Source: Blastobasis lacticolella
Lineage: Eukaryota; Arthropoda; Insecta; Lepidoptera; Blastobasidae
Direction of reading: 5' to 3'
DNA length: 64,000 bases
Assembly (NCBI GenBank): GCA_905147135.1
Contig: LR990057.1
Location: 3,844,001 to 3,908,000 of the forward strand
Shown: positions 31,250 to 42,459 of the stretch, one piece after another
How the letters are laid out: the number at the start of each line of letters is the position of its first letter
How positions within the stretch are numbered: the first letter of the stretch is position 1
The notes under the pieces: generated by a model
Database searches by the model: none
The model's input: the letters and a program-made list of their open reading frames with translations, nothing else
What the model was told of the DNA's origin: nothing
Position numbers and translations under genes: made by a program

Positions 31250-31935
31250 ATCACAGAGGTAGCCGTAGACAGACTATCCAGGCCCACAAGCTACGATCCT
31301 GACAGATCCCTTTAGCCTTTTCCACATTCACGCCGGTTGAGGGTATCCTAATAAAAGGGTAATAGCATAGGTTTTCAATTTATCTATACCCAAACCTCCA
31401 ACTTACATATCGTCACTCACGTTCACGAAATAATTTCTGTTGTCGTTTTTTTAAGTCACCATTAAACCTCATTTCTGTTTAAAAGACAATAAAAATTAAT
31501 TTGAGTGGTGATTAACCTACCCCTGCTGGTTTAAGCGGCCCTAAACTCAGAGGTTACCATAAAATGACCACTGTGGTAACTGTCTTCTGACTCAGCGGGG
31601 GCATGACATTTCGTTTGTATCTTATTAATTAGGCTAATTCATATTCAAGTTTTATTTCTGTAAAACACGTAGATATTGTGGATGTTTCTTTTTTATCGAC
31701 ACAGTAATAACTTTTTATAGTCCACTACACACACGTACCTATAAAAGCAGTGAGTACCAAGGTGCCGTACAAGGCGAGTAGGTTAAATGAAAGAAAGAGA
31801 CTGTTATGCTCATCCAATCTAGGATATAAGGAATAAAAATAATCCAATATATAAGGACAGAGGAATCTAATCTAATCAATTATTATTGAGAAAAAAACTT
31901 TATTTATAACTGGACTGTAAAATTTAAGAGACATC
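31250..31935. other. Unique AT-rich DNA, no gene seen
   Basis: A possible scrap of the repeat at 12405-12560 lies near 31300-31340 (TTTTCCACATTCACGCCGG). Otherwise nothing. Confidence 0.4.
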
Positions 31936-31939
31936 TTGT

Positions 31940-32232
31940 TTCGATGATGCCGCTTTTGTGTCTTTGCATTATTCCACACGGAGTTCCTCACACCTTGGAG
32001 CCAAATTGGTCGCGAACTGTGCGATTCCAAACGAACTTTGTTCTGCACACACTAAGGTTGTAAATTGAACTACCTGGAGAGGTTTTCCCTGGAGACAACA
32101 TGGAGTTCTTCAAGACAGGGTTAAAAGGTTTTTACTGGGTCGGCAACGTGTGGGTGACAGCCCTGGTATTGCAAACGTCCATAGGCTGTGGTGACTCTTT
32201 ACAAGCAGGCAGTTAGCTTGTTTGCCACCTTA
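31940..32232 (+). mobile_element. LINE 3' end, family L
   Basis: Landmarks are ATGCCGCTTTTGTGTCTTTG, AACATGGAGTTCTTCAAGAC, GGGTCGGCAACGTGTGGGTG, CTGGTATTGCAAACGTCCAT and GCTTGTTTGCCACCTTAGTA. This is the order I know from the 3' end of a common lepidopteran retroelement, whose consensus codes for a residual MEFFK..v..FL.GRQR tail. The frame is interrupted here. Shorter related copies are at 37430-37570 and 48164-48235. Confidence 0.5.
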
Positions 32233-32500
32233 GTAGTATAATATATCGTACAGAATATAACGAGCTTGCGAACCCCTTAGATCCCCAAACAAAGACCAAT
32301 AAGAATAGATTTGGAGCTCTCCAAGTTGCAAACTGTGCAACTTATGACGGAGAGTTTGAAGCCACTCGGCAACTTCCCAACAATATATTTGTCTGAGCAC
32401 CGTATGCCGTGGGGGCGGGAAGATATACAGGCTCGCAGCTAGCTCTGCCGTTTGGCTTCGTTTGTAGCCTAATAATAGTAGAGAGTTCGGTCGAAATATT

Positions 32501-32597
32501 GATTCAGGTGGACCGCATTCGCTCCTCTTAGGTTGCAGATGTCCTGGATGATCAGGTGGACCGTACGTCCGCGTGCCTCCCGAGGCAATAAAAAAAG
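32501..32597 (+). mobile_element. LINE 3' end, same family as 2850-2972
   Basis: GATTCAGGTGGACCGCATTC, TTAGGTTGCAGATGTCCTGG, ATCAGGTGGACCGTACGTCC and GTGCCTCCCGAGGCAATAAA, then an A run. It lies 270 bp after another LINE tail in the same orientation. The 131-codon minus frame at 32230-32625 is antisense to it and not a gene. Confidence 0.55.
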
Positions 32598-32639
32598 ATG
32601 TAAGGTGTGAAGTTATGTAGTACATATACAGTCATCGTG

Positions 32640-34470
32640 AATCAGTCACTAATTGTGCTCATGTAGGTAGTCTTGGGTGATTAGGTAGCTAATGGGTGTA
32701 TTATGGCTAGATTAAGCACAGTACGATAGATATAGAAAGTGTATAGTGTAGTTTTTATCAATGTTCGTCAACATCAGGTCACCGTGGTCAACTGACTTTC
32801 CCAAGGCGTGCTGCTTTGTCAGATTAGCAGGAACCGTTTCGACAGGCAGTTTTTTTATTAATCGTTACAGTTGACTTACGCTTATAACCAAAACATTTGA
32901 ATTTGTATTGTTCTATACACTTAAACAAAGAAATAAAACACCGTACATTCGGCGCGCTGTTGAGTCAACGTTACCTAGTTTAACCTACTTTACATAATAA
33001 TTACATTTTAATAGTGAGTCCACTGAGTACCATACAGTGCATACACATCTACCGATAACTTATACCATATGATTTACCATTGTAATACAAAGTATGTTCA
33101 AGTGAAGGCGTTATTACCAGGGTGAAGCAGCAACTAAGCAACCCTGCTGACTTAGAACACATCACAAAGATACCATCAACCATCATTTTAAAAACTGTAC
33201 GGCCATCATAAACCTGATATTTTATGATCCTTCGAGCCGGATTGTCAACACACCAAATAAGGTTTTTCCAAACATTTTTTCCCTAACCCGCAACAAACTC
33301 TCTAACTTTAACAGACAAACATACGGTCGTACAACTTCCGGCACTAGCACCTATATGTTGATGGCATGCGTATTTTGTGGCAAAACTTTGCCGTTCGGAG
33401 CATATTTTTAAAAGTTTACCGCTGCGATGTCAGGATGGTACGGTACAACTTCTTGGACCAGTTATATTTGAATGCATGGCTTTCTTGTGATAAAAATGGA
33501 CTTTAAATATAAGAGCTTATATTAAAAGTGAGTTGCTTTTACTCGCGATTTGGTCTATGTAGGTACAGTTAGGTACTTTGAGAAATTCAGGCAGTAAATT
33601 AGGTTGGTTGAATCTTAGGGTGCGATCTTACAAACTTTACAGGGGCGCCACGCATCTTGCAGCAATGGACATAATTTATACTAAAATGTTGGAGTAGGAA
33701 TTCTAAAATTATATATTTTTTATTGAAATCGCGAACAAACTACAGGCACACAATTAAACCTATTTAAGCCAAAGAAATAGACACTGCCATCCCCATACAA
33801 GATGTAATTATTGTCTCTCCTAACACGCGTAACACGCATTGTTACTAAGGAACACACGGAGCACAAAGAAGTCCCAGAAAGATCCGAGAGAAAAGAGAAA
33901 AAATTGAAACCTTCAACATAATTGTACAGAAAAATAGTCCGTGAAATAAAAAAGCGTCTTTTTCGCGAAATTCGCGAGTTTTCCCGCTGGCAGGGTGGCG
34001 TTTGACAAAACAACCCCGCTACCCCCCCGCCATATGCGAGTAACACATTATCTATCACGGAATAAGCCCCGGAGACGTGGAGTCGCCGCCTCGGTATCCT
34101 ATCCTACCCGCAATTCTTACCTGATTTCCTACCCAACTAAAGTCCACATAATAAATCAAGAATTTTTATACAATGTAAATATTTCTAAGATATACTGGTT
34201 GAAAGTCATAGGTACATAGTATGCAATATAACATAATCTAAATTTCAATTATAAAAAAAAATTGTCCAGGACATCAGTATCGTAAGGGCAGCGGATGCGA
34301 TACTAGTATAGAATAGGTATTGGTGTGGAGGTTCCTTATGTTACAAAAAAACAGTGAAAGTTTGTATGGATGAATGTTTGACGCTTAAAACTAGTGAATT
34401 AATTATAAAATATTGCAGTGTCGTAGCATACATTCTAGATTAACTATACCGAAATATGAGGACGACCACA
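32640..34470. other. Unique DNA, no gene seen
   Basis: The 112-codon minus frame at 33720-34058 has a hydrophobic, aromatic-rich middle but no domain I know. Its upstream context (a C7 tract at 34023-34029) is not promoter-like. I therefore leave it uncalled. No repeats recognised. Confidence 0.4.
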
Positions 34471-34474
34471 TTAT

Positions 34475-34643
34475 ACTCGTAAGTGTCGCGACTAATGTTT
34501 TCGAGGTAAATCTTCTGGCGTCTCCGTAGGCTCGAAATAGGGTAGGACTTTTCCATTTCTATATGTATAATACTGCGATCAACTCTGCGATGGAGATTAT
34601 GGCAATAACCACTTCTCAGTGGACTGTGATGATGATGATGATA
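34475..34643 (+). repeat. Family B interspersed repeat with (GAT)n tail
   Basis: GACTAATGTTTTCGAGGTAA, GTCTCCGTAGGCTCGAAATA, ATACTGCGATCAACTC, GAGATTATGGCAATAACC and CAGTGGACTGTGATGATGAT. The (GAT)n run at 34627-34643 is the 3' end and shows the family's orientation. Confidence 0.6.
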
Positions 34644-35020
34644 CCAAAATACGGTATGTTCGAATTTTATATTAGATTAGCGTGGTGTCCAGCACATTTA
34701 ACTTGCAATATTTAAACATACAGACATAGACAGATCTTGCTTGATATTGCTGTTTTTCCCCAGCTCAATAGAGGATTTACTCCATTCATCCGCTGTTCCG
34801 CTTTCTTCCATATGACACATGTGCGGCATAAAGCGAGTAAGTATTGATCTAGTGCTCACTCCTTTCTTTTGTGCAATAGTGGGTACCGCCAAGACATATG
34901 TTTCGTTTATCCTTTCATACACTTTTGAGGAATTTGGGGGTAAGTCGTAGTAAGTTCTTTGGCACTTTGTCCAACTTCTTGTACTTACTGTTGTTTGATG
35001 AGAAAATGTTTGTAGCAATA

Positions 35021-35035
35021 TTTTTTTTTTTTTTT
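35021..35035 (+). repeat. T15 homopolymer
   Basis: Fifteen T in a row at the edge of a 106-codon minus frame (34698-35018). That frame has no domain I recognise. Could be the poly(A) of a minus-strand retroposed copy, but no body is recognised. Confidence 0.6.
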
Positions 35036-35149
35036 AAATAGATGATGACAATTATGTGCATGGTTGTATCCGATACTTTCTTTCTTTAAAATCTCGAATT
35101 TAATGATCAGAACTAAACTACTATTGATCTTAACAAATAATACCTACTG

Positions 35150-35306
35150 TATATATGACACGGATGTCACCAAAGTCCCACTTCGCTTCTGTCTGTCTGT
35201 CGGTCTGTTCGCGATAAATTCAAAAAGATAGATTGATTCATGAGGAAGGTATAGGTGCATAAATAGTTAAGGTTACCAACCGTGCGAAGCCGTGGCGGGC
35301 CGCTAG
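35150..35306 (+). mobile_element. Helitron-like 3' end (second type)
   Basis: Ends ACCGTGCGAAGCCGTGGCGG then GCCGCTAG|T. The GAAGCCG..GCGGGC part can fold, and CTAG with a following T fits a Helitron terminus. The same ending occurs at 62600-62637 (CCGTGCAAACCCGGGGCGGG then TCGCTAG|T). Upstream TCTGTCTGTCTGTCGGTCTG is a pyrimidine-rich stretch often seen in these repeats. The 5' end was not found. Confidence 0.45.
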
Positions 35307-35309
35307 TTT

Positions 35310-35995
35310 AAGATAAAGGTCTTCGATCATAAGAAACTCTAATAACTCTCTCTCAGACTTGGGTATAAACAATTTGGAAAAACAAATTTTGAATTGTACT
35401 ACATACAGTACCAAAAGTCACATCAAGAAACTCGCGCACCTTGTACTCGAGTACAAAGATACCGAATTAAACCATGACTTCTGTTCAGCAACAAGAAGTA
35501 ATAGGAAACGGAAACTCCGGTTCGCGCCAAGAAAACTTAAAATGGCGTCAGACGCTAGCCACCAAGTTCTGGCCACAGAACACGGTCGAAAATACGGCGT
35601 AACCAATAAACGCGTTGTCATCCCACTCTGATTGATCTTTATTTTATGCGCCAAACTATCTATCTATCCCTTTCCAGCGTAGTGGAGCGTTGCCAGGGAA
35701 TATATTCTACGCGATGCGGTGTAGAAAATGTGGCGTTTCCGTTTTTATTTGAATATAGAATGGTGGGTAATGATGGTGGCAAGCTAGACTCGGATTATGC
35801 GTTGGGGTTGGAAATATATTTGGTCTCCACTCTTTTGAAATGTGGTGAAATGTCGAGAAAGTTATTAAACATAACTTTTTCAACATTTCTCTTGTCTACC
35901 TATAATAATAATTATTGTAATATAGTAATACTATCCTGTCAGCCCCCACCCCCAATGTGTTTTCTGGTTATAATATTAAGCAATATAAAGTATCG
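35310..35995. other. Unique DNA, no gene seen
   Basis: Contains the frames 35359-35631 (+), 35418-35654 (-) and 35646-36014 (+), none with a domain. The last overlaps the RTE remnant in a different frame. Confidence 0.4.
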
Positions 35996-36000
35996 GAAGA

Positions 36001-36164
36001 CACAGCGTGGGTAGGCCTCCCTCTAGGTGGACCAACGATCTGGTAAAGATCACAGGTACCAGCTGGACTCGGAAGGCACAAGACCGGCCTTTGTGGAGAT
36101 CTCTGGGGGAGGCCTATGCCCAGCAGTGGGCGTCTTCCCACTAATATGATGATGATGATGATGA
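36001..36164 (+). mobile_element. RTE-type LINE C-terminus with (GAT)n tail
   Basis: The frame ending at the TAA at 36142-36144 reads GRPPS, then RWTNDLVKITGTSWTRKAQD, then RPLWRSLGEAYAQQWASSH. This is the characteristic C-terminus of lepidopteran RTE (BovB-like) retrotransposon proteins. Two bases after the stop the (GAT)n tail begins (36147-36164), the usual 3' end of this clade. About 48 codons survive without frameshift, so the copy is fairly young but truncated at its 5' side. A defunct insertion, not a gene. Confidence 0.8.
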
Positions 36165-36169
36165 ATATT

Positions 36170-37425
36170 AAGACAATGTAATTCTGTTTAATGAACTTCT
36201 TTTCTTTTATATAAAAGGTACCTCAGAAAACAACCCTAACTTGACAAAAACTAGCTAAAAAGGTATGTTTACGAAGTGAATAATAGTGTTGAGAAATAAT
36301 TTTCCAAGTGAGCGGGAAAAAATCTTCGCCACACATAATATACGGGGGCCCACTAGGCGTGCGGTTGACAGCCAGTCTAAGGATTTATGAATGTTCCCCT
36401 TTGCTCCTTGTGGAAAAAACAACATGCAAGCTCTTTTTGTACGTTTCCGAAATATAATGGTAAATAATGCAACGTTATCCTACTTTAATTTGACTGAGGT
36501 TCATGATTCGTTGTTGCATAAATCCTAAATATTCGATTTGTTGAAGTTTGTGAACTTTGAGGAAAGAGATCCTTAGAAATCATTAAGTAAATTTTTCTAC
36601 AATATTCTTTTGAGATTTTTTTTTTCGGGATTTGTAATACTTTAAATAAAATCTTCGAAATGATAGTGATTTAGTTAAAATTGTTGTGAAGTAGGTTTTG
36701 CCAATTATGAACGTGAAAAGATTTATCAATAATCAACATCATGTAAAGATTATCAAAATATTTATCAGTATTTTTGCAATAAGTCGATGGGGTAACATCA
36801 TCGAATATTTTGTATTCAAATTTTTTTGAAGAAGCCTTTTAACTATTTATCCTAAAAATATAGATTTTTTTGTACAGAAAATAGTCGGGTATTTGACTGC
36901 CATCTCACCTGATGTTTAGTGCAGATGCAGACTACGGATGCTCCACCTTAGATGTTTCATACCTGTATATTCAATACCTATTCACTCTTGCCTTATTTAT
37001 TGATAAACCCTTTTAGTTCACGTTATCTGCAATACTTGACAACGATTTTACCTGAAGCGATTTGATTTTGTACGAAAATGAAAAATGTTGCCAAGACATT
37101 CTTCCTTCCTATGATATTTCACTCATAATTTTACCAGTTACTAGTAAGTCTGTTCGAGCTTACCTATACCTTGTTTAGCATTTATTGTTATGCAAATACG
37201 TACCCAATTAGGTGCGTGCCACAGTGAACGAGGTGAGGGATCTAAGGTCACATCTGCTCACTAATTTGCTTAACAATGCTTTTAATATTCAAATTCTCCT
37301 GCAGTGTGTTACCGGCTTATAAATCATGAATCTCGTTGAATGCAATATCGCAGTGATTGCATCACTGTTGATAGTTCTGATCTGTGTCAGAATTATAAAT
37401 AATCGTTCATTCCATACTATAAACA
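36170..37425. other. Unique AT-rich DNA, no gene seen
   Basis: No frame above 60 codons wholly inside, no recognised repeat. Confidence 0.45.
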
Positions 37426-37429
37426 TCTT

Positions 37430-37572
37430 GTCAAGAACATGGAGTTTTGGAACAAAGTCGGTAGCACATGAATGATTCCTCTGGTATTGCAAACGTCCAT
37501 AGGCGCCGATAATTGCTTACCATCAGACAGGCCGCACGCCTCTTTGCCATCTTAGTGGTATATAAAAAAATC
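37430..37572 (+). mobile_element. LINE 3' end, family L
   Basis: ACATGGAGTTTTGGAACAAA, CTCTGGTATTGCAAACGTCC, ATAATTGCTTACCATCAGAC and CCTCTTTGCCATCTTAGTGG, then TATAAAAAAA. Same order as 31940-32232 and with a terminal A run. The minus frame at 37289-37492 is antisense noise. Confidence 0.55.
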
Positions 37573-37574
37573 AC

Positions 37575-37870
37575 GGTAAAAAACTCCCTCTACAGAGCAA
37601 ATCTCGGAAACCGGATATCGTAGTATCTCAACAACCGATCAAACTTGATAATGCATCGGAGCTACGCTATCATCACCCAACATTTTTGGGGAAATAGCTC
37701 TATAAAGCGTTGGCTTATCTCTGGCTGAACCGATTTCAGTATACCCCTTAAGTGTAGAAGTAGATATCGGGTTGGAAACTGGAAGGATCGATATTATATC
37801 TATATATTATATAGAACTGTTTATTATCGAGATAATAAACAGCTTTTGTGATTATTAGCATTATGTAGGT
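37575..37870. other. Unassigned DNA, possibly an old repeat
   Basis: Words such as CTCGGAAACCGG, GCATCGGAGCTACGC and GAACCGATTTCAGTATAC are reminiscent of decayed lepidopteran repeats, but I cannot align the stretch to any other copy in this window. Confidence 0.3.
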
Positions 37871-37875
37871 TGAAA

Positions 37876-37935
37876 GAATGAATGAATGAATAACATTTTA
37901 TTGCACATTTAAAAGAATACAATAGGTACTTAAAA
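37876..37935 (-). mobile_element. LINE 3' end with (GAAT)n tail, short minus-strand copy
   Basis: GAATGAATGAATGAATAACA then TTTTATTGCAC is the same arrangement as 28962 and 1953, reduced to tail and poly(A) signal. The body cannot be followed beyond ~40 bases. Confidence 0.45.
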
Positions 37936-37939
37936 AATA

Positions 37940-39235
37940 ACAGCAGATTGAAATGTTGTTTTGCATTTTTAATTGTTTTTCTAGGTACCAATTCCTAATG
38001 TTGCAGTTTCAAAATTATCGTCACATCCCGAATCAGACGATTTACGTTGATTGTAATAAGAGCTATTTTGTACACTTAAACCTTTATTCTACCTTTCTCT
38101 ATTTGCCCATCTAAATGAAACAAACAGCGCTCCGGGCCGGGAAGCCCTGAAGCCCAGCAAATCCCACACGTCATTACCAAGCGTCTGAAAACCGAGCCTC
38201 ATAATAAAAACCCTTGTAGCTACCCACATTCCAATAATCCTTTACTTTAGTACTCATCCGATGTCGCCCGCAAGATTAAATTCTTCAACAATATAACTAC
38301 TCGACGCAGAAAATTCACATGCGGTCCTTTTTAATATCGTATGTTGTGGAAGCCTTTTTTATACCGAATATAAAATATACAATTTCAGCATAGCAGTGAC
38401 ATTGTGTATACCATCCATCTTTTCGGGTTTATCGTTCCGTCTCGTTTCTTCGCGTAGGTGCGTCCCTTTCTAGCGGATTTGTAGTTCCCCCCTTCGGGGG
38501 CGCGAGGGGGAGTCGGTTCAAGCAGTCAACTCTTTGCGCATTTTTCATTCGAAATACGGCGGATATGAAGAAATGTATCGCGTACTCAAGCGTGTTATGA
38601 TTTTTTTCTTCTTCTATTTTGAGTGTTAGTATGGGGATGGCGTAGCTTTATGAAATTTTCGGAGATCACGCCCGCGGGTTGGGTATCTCCGCGACTTTTT
38701 TTCGACTGTACTTCTTCTTATCGAGGCTATAGACTTAACTCCGACTTACACTTTGTTTGCCAGTACGCGGCGACGCATACAACATTTAGACAAGTCATCC
38801 ATAGTGCAAGTTTTAGGGCACGCCGAGCATGAGACTTGAACTTTAAGTACTGTTCTTTATGGAGCCAGAAGTAGAGGACACTCAAGACCAGGTATTGGAG
38901 ACGTTATGCATATTATCGTAAGGTAGGCTAGAAAAGCGGACCCTGGTAGAAGCCGGGATTGACCGAGGATGATGATGATGCAATGAGATCTTACGAGTAA
39001 AAGTTTTATTTATCTCTCAAATCTTAAACCTTAGATCTTAGTTACGATGCATACGATTTGAGAAACCTAGGATTATTATGAGCTGTGTACCTAGGTTAAG
39101 AAGTATCTCTACAAATCTGTTGGGTTCGTCCAAAGCGTACTAGCTATACTTTATAGAAATATACATAATATTTTAACACAATCGATTGTAACATTTAGTA
39201 TCTTTATGCCCGAAGCCTACTCGTAAATCTTACAT
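37940..39235. other. Unique DNA, no gene seen
   Basis: A GC-rich strip at about 38440-38530 includes CCCCCCTTCGGGGGCGCGAG (38489-38508) with hairpin potential. A 69-codon plus frame follows at 38623-38832. Near 38935-38980, AAGCGGACCCTGGTAGAAGC and GATGATGATGATG look like the end of another (GAT)n-tailed retroelement. No gene is supported. Confidence 0.4.
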
Positions 39236-39239
39236 TCAC

Positions 39240-39350
39240 GTCTCAGTATGCGCCAAGGTGGCCCTGCATCTTCACCCTATACTATCGACAGGTCAGCCTC
39301 CCTCTATATACCTCATGAATGCAATAAATACATTGATTGATTGATTGATA
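39240..39350 (+). mobile_element. LINE 3' end with (ATTG)n tail
   Basis: GTATGCGCCAAGGTGGCCCT is followed by CTCATGAATGCAATAAATAC and an ATTGATTGATTGATTGAT run. A poly(A) signal ~8 bases before a tetranucleotide tail is the mark of a retroposed 3' UTR. Body class not determined. Confidence 0.5.
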
Positions 39351-39436
39351 TAATAAGACACCTGTCGTCCAACCCCTGCGTTGCGGGCCGGCAGAGGACT
39401 ACACATTATCGGAATTCCAAACTCAAAATCGAAGTT
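39350..39436 (+). repeat. Direct repeat, copy 1 (partner at 40175-40291)
   Basis: Shared anchors in order are ATAATAAGACRC, GTMGTCCAA, GGGCCGGCAGAGG-like (GGCCGGCAGAGG in both) and CGGAATTCCAAAYTCAAAAT then CGAAG. The copies are ~830 bp apart and in the same orientation. Copy 1 is shorter in the GC-rich middle. Confidence 0.6.
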
Positions 39437-39702
39437 GTTATTCTGTCAATGTGAGGTTACAAACAAGCCTACGGCGCTAATGATAGTAAGTCGTTGTGGT
39501 CTAGTGACGTTTATATCTCTGGGATCTCTTTACACATCAAGGTCTTAAGCAGGTCGACTTATTTTAGACCCAAATATTCACGACGGAAAGTCCAAGCAAA
39601 ATCTTTTGATGTGCTTCCATATCTCCGAGTAGACATCAACCATCTACGTCTCAGCAGTCCATGCGCTAATGCGTCCCTCGTATCTTTACCATCCCACGCT
39701 AT

Positions 39703-39864
39703 TAGCCGGGTCCACACTGAACGATCCACCGCGCGCATGATTCAAAGGCGCGGTCGGTGTGGACGGGGCGCGCGATCCGTTCGGGGCTTTATAGCCAGGT
39801 CCACAGTGGACGATCCATCGATCCGCGTTCCACAATCCTGGATCGCCCAGGGTGGACCCGGCTA
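39703..39864. mobile_element. Foldback MITE, 162 bp
   Basis: Begins TAGCCGGGTCCACACTGAAC and ends CCCAGGGTGGACCCGGCTA, inverted ends of about 20 bases. A further internal end-like block, TAGCCAGGTCCACAGTGGAC at 39793-39812, repeats the terminus. GC-rich and free of coding capacity. The 124-codon plus frame at 39494-39868 exists only because this element is GC-rich. It sits between the two direct repeats at 39350 and 40175. Confidence 0.65.
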
Positions 39865-39904
39865 TTGACAGATCCGATACCTAGGAATCCGCAAAAAAGC
39901 TGAT

Positions 39905-39998
39905 CGCCCTCCGTGTGGGCAACGGAATGGCGATACCCCCGGTGTTGCTAATATCTAAAGATTGCCGGTTGCCTGTTTGCTCATCGTGTAACATAAAA
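39905..39998 (+). repeat. LINE 3' end family D, short copy
   Basis: ATGGCGATACCCCCGGTGTT, GCTAATATCTAAAGATTGCC and GGTTGCCTGTTTGCTCATCG, then an A10 run. Internal deletion removes the GTGACCACTTTCC segment. Confidence 0.5.
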
Positions 39999-40174
39999 AA
40001 AAAATCTCTATATTTTAACGCCTCGGATCGGAAGCAGTATTAGCGCTCCATCTAATCCCATAATTCGTAACTCTCACTAAGCTAGTTTGTAATTTGAATT
40101 TTTTATGAATTTGACAATTTGTTTACATTTTAGGGATGTTTAAATAACGGGGCGAGATGGTGCCCTCCCTGATC

Positions 40175-40291
40175 CATAATAAGACGCGTGTAGTCCAAAC
40201 CGCGGTAACCCTTACATCGGCGGCCGGCAGAGGGCGGCACGTACGCACGCCGCCGCCGCACACCAACGGAATTCCAAATTCAAAATCGAAG
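40175..40291 (+). repeat. Direct repeat, copy 2
   Basis: Partner of 39350-39436. It contains a GC-rich insertion (ACGCACGCCGCCGCCGCACA, 40244-40263) not seen in copy 1. Could be a duplicated unique segment or two copies of an unrecognised repeat. Confidence 0.6.
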
Positions 40292-40294
40292 GCA

Positions 40295-41700
40295 CTTTTT
40301 AAGCTCTAGAGCGGCAGCATTCGGTTCTTTAGCAAATATAACTGGATTGTGACTTGAATAAGCGGCAATTGTTAGGAACGGGTGCAGTTGAATAAGGAAT
40401 TTGGTATTTTACTCGTGTTTACACGGCGGGGTGGTTGGTGGCTTCGTTTTTGATCGGTTGCCGTGGCTTTGACGGTAGGAATATAATATTAGGTACAAAC
40501 CTATGCTCAGACCGCTTTCAGTTCTATGGCTGTAACAGGAGACTACAGAGTCCTACATTTCCTACATTTGAGATATTTTCAATTTAGCCTCTCCGTCCTT
40601 TTGACGCTATCACGTCCTGTTATTTTAATATTAAATTTGCTCTTTTACAAACAGAATAATCCTTTCAAAAAATCTCGGAATGTACCCAGACGGTTTGTAA
40701 AATCATGTTTACATACAAAGAGGCATTAAGTAAAGTTTCAATTCATTCGCAGATGCTTGTTAAATTAATAGAAGTTACAATGGTGGAGCTTTGCTCATTA
40801 TAAAACTTGCATAGACGCCTAACATTATGCTTTGCCTACCAACAAATGCAATTCTCATTTCCACATCCAACTAGGTAGAGTGAACGTACATAAGAACTCG
40901 AGGAGAGCGATCCAAGTCCACATTTACGTCACAAACACGACTCGAATCCTCAGCTTAATAAATAATAACGAGACGAAGAAATCTCAACATATCAAACCCG
41001 ACAGCGTAGCAGCAAAAAAGGAATACTCGAAAAAAAAAACCGAAATAAGTAAGTACGTACACCACGAACGATCTTTATAATGTAAACACGCCTTCAAATA
41101 CAAAGGACCGAGCAGAATAGGTAATGTGGTAGGTAAGAAAACACAAAATTTCCATACGATTTGGATGCCAATCTACGTGGCTACAGTTTCCAGTTATGTA
41201 TTCCCAATAAGCCGGCGCAAATCCGTGGTATTGGTTATGTATTGGGCGTTCGAGATGCGTGTTTTGGTGCGGCTGAGGCTTTAGTGTCAGTTTATATAAT
41301 ACTATAGAGTCTAGACTCTAGACGAAACACTAGAATACTTCATAGAGGATTTGGTATGAGGAATCAAGGTGATTAAATAGGAGGTAGGAACTAACTTACA
41401 AGGAAGAATGTAGTTTTGACGACGGATGATTATATGCAATTGTTTAAGTACATTTATATTTCTCAATTTTATGATATTCTGTAATATTCATCAATAAAGA
41501 AGCATATTTAATGAACCAAGAACTTCGTGGATATATATCAGTGGTATATCATTTTGCCCAAATAATTAATTTCTAAATAAGAGCCAATCGAGCTTTGGTG
41601 ATGAACATATTATTGGAGAAATTGTATAATAGTTATTATAATACAAAGGTTAATGAAAATAATTATGTTCAAGTGCAGGCGTTATGCGTCAGAAAGGAAC
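40295..41700. other. Unique DNA, no gene seen
   Basis: Frames of 67 and 82 codons (40526-40729, 40832-41080) lack domains; the second is lysine rich. No repeats recognised. Confidence 0.45.
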
Positions 41701-41727
41701 ACAACACGAGAAAAAAATCATCATTCA

Positions 41728-41812
41728 AAGAGTCATTGGTAAATGGCACTGGGGTTCGAACCTGATACCTACTGGGGTACGACCCTTAACCATTAGGCTA
41801 CCGAAGAAACAT
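41728..41812 (-). repeat. tRNA-like SINE head (S1-related)
   Basis: AAAGAGTCATTGGTAAATGG and CACTGGGGTTCGAACCTGAT, then TTAACCATTAGGCTACCGAA. The minus strand shows box A-like TAGCCTAATGGTTAAGG and box B GGTTCGAACCC, 70 bases in all. The acceptor stem and D/anticodon folding of a functional tRNA are absent, and the flank matches S1, so this is a SINE head, not a tRNA gene. Confidence 0.6.
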
Positions 41813-41814
41813 TA

Positions 41815-42455
41815 GGTTCTATTTTATAAGCCAGTCCAACTATGATACATTTTACTTTATCATTGACGTGAATAGTGGTGCTGCATGCTTCACTTATAAC
41901 GGCTTATACCTGTAAAACTCAAACTCCAAATTTCTTTATTGATTGGGACATTAAATATCGCTATCAATCGTCTAAAAAGAGGGTAGGAAAGTAGGAAGGA
42001 AACACACAGTGTAGATACTTCATATGCTACAATCACAATTTCAAACTAATTTTACGAACTGATAGTAACGGCGACTGAAACAGCCACTCATCCTTCTCTT
42101 GGTGAATCTAATAAGTTAATAAAACATTAATGTTGTAAGTAAAGAGAAAAAAACTTTCCAAAGACATTCACGCTCCGAAAGAACGCACCGCTTTTTCTGG
42201 GAAAGAGCAAACCGACAAATTACAAATGGAAACAACGGGACGTAGCGACAAAGGAAAAAATCGAACGCCGTGAAAATTTGAATAAGGAATCATTTCTTTT
42301 TTATTCCTCTTTTTTCGTTGACTGTCAATCATTTGTCTGTGGCACGGGTCGTTATTTTCTTTGTTGATAGATGAGATCCCGTTTCTACATGAAACGGTTG
42401 TATTCTATATTGATATCGTTCTAGTTCGTGATATTATGGGTGTATTATTTTCTTT
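41815..42455. other. Unique AT-rich DNA, no gene seen
   Basis: No recognised repeat or frame of note. Confidence 0.45.
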
Positions 42456-42459
42456 CTCG

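Noticed and set aside
32230..32625. 131-codon minus-strand open frame
   Set aside because: Antisense to a LINE 3' end with its AATAAA signal on the plus strand. No protein motif.
33720..34058. 112-codon minus-strand open frame
   Set aside because: No recognisable domain, no second copy and no gene context. Kept as unique DNA.
35646..36014. 122-codon plus-strand open frame
   Set aside because: Ends in the RTE remnant in a frame different from the RTE protein. The rest has no domain.
39494..39868. 124-codon plus-strand open frame
   Set aside because: Its C-terminal half is the GC-rich foldback MITE; arginine richness reflects CG composition.
41735..41812. tRNA gene on the minus strand
   Set aside because: Box A and box B-like motifs are present, but the cloverleaf arms do not pair and the flank matches SINE S1.
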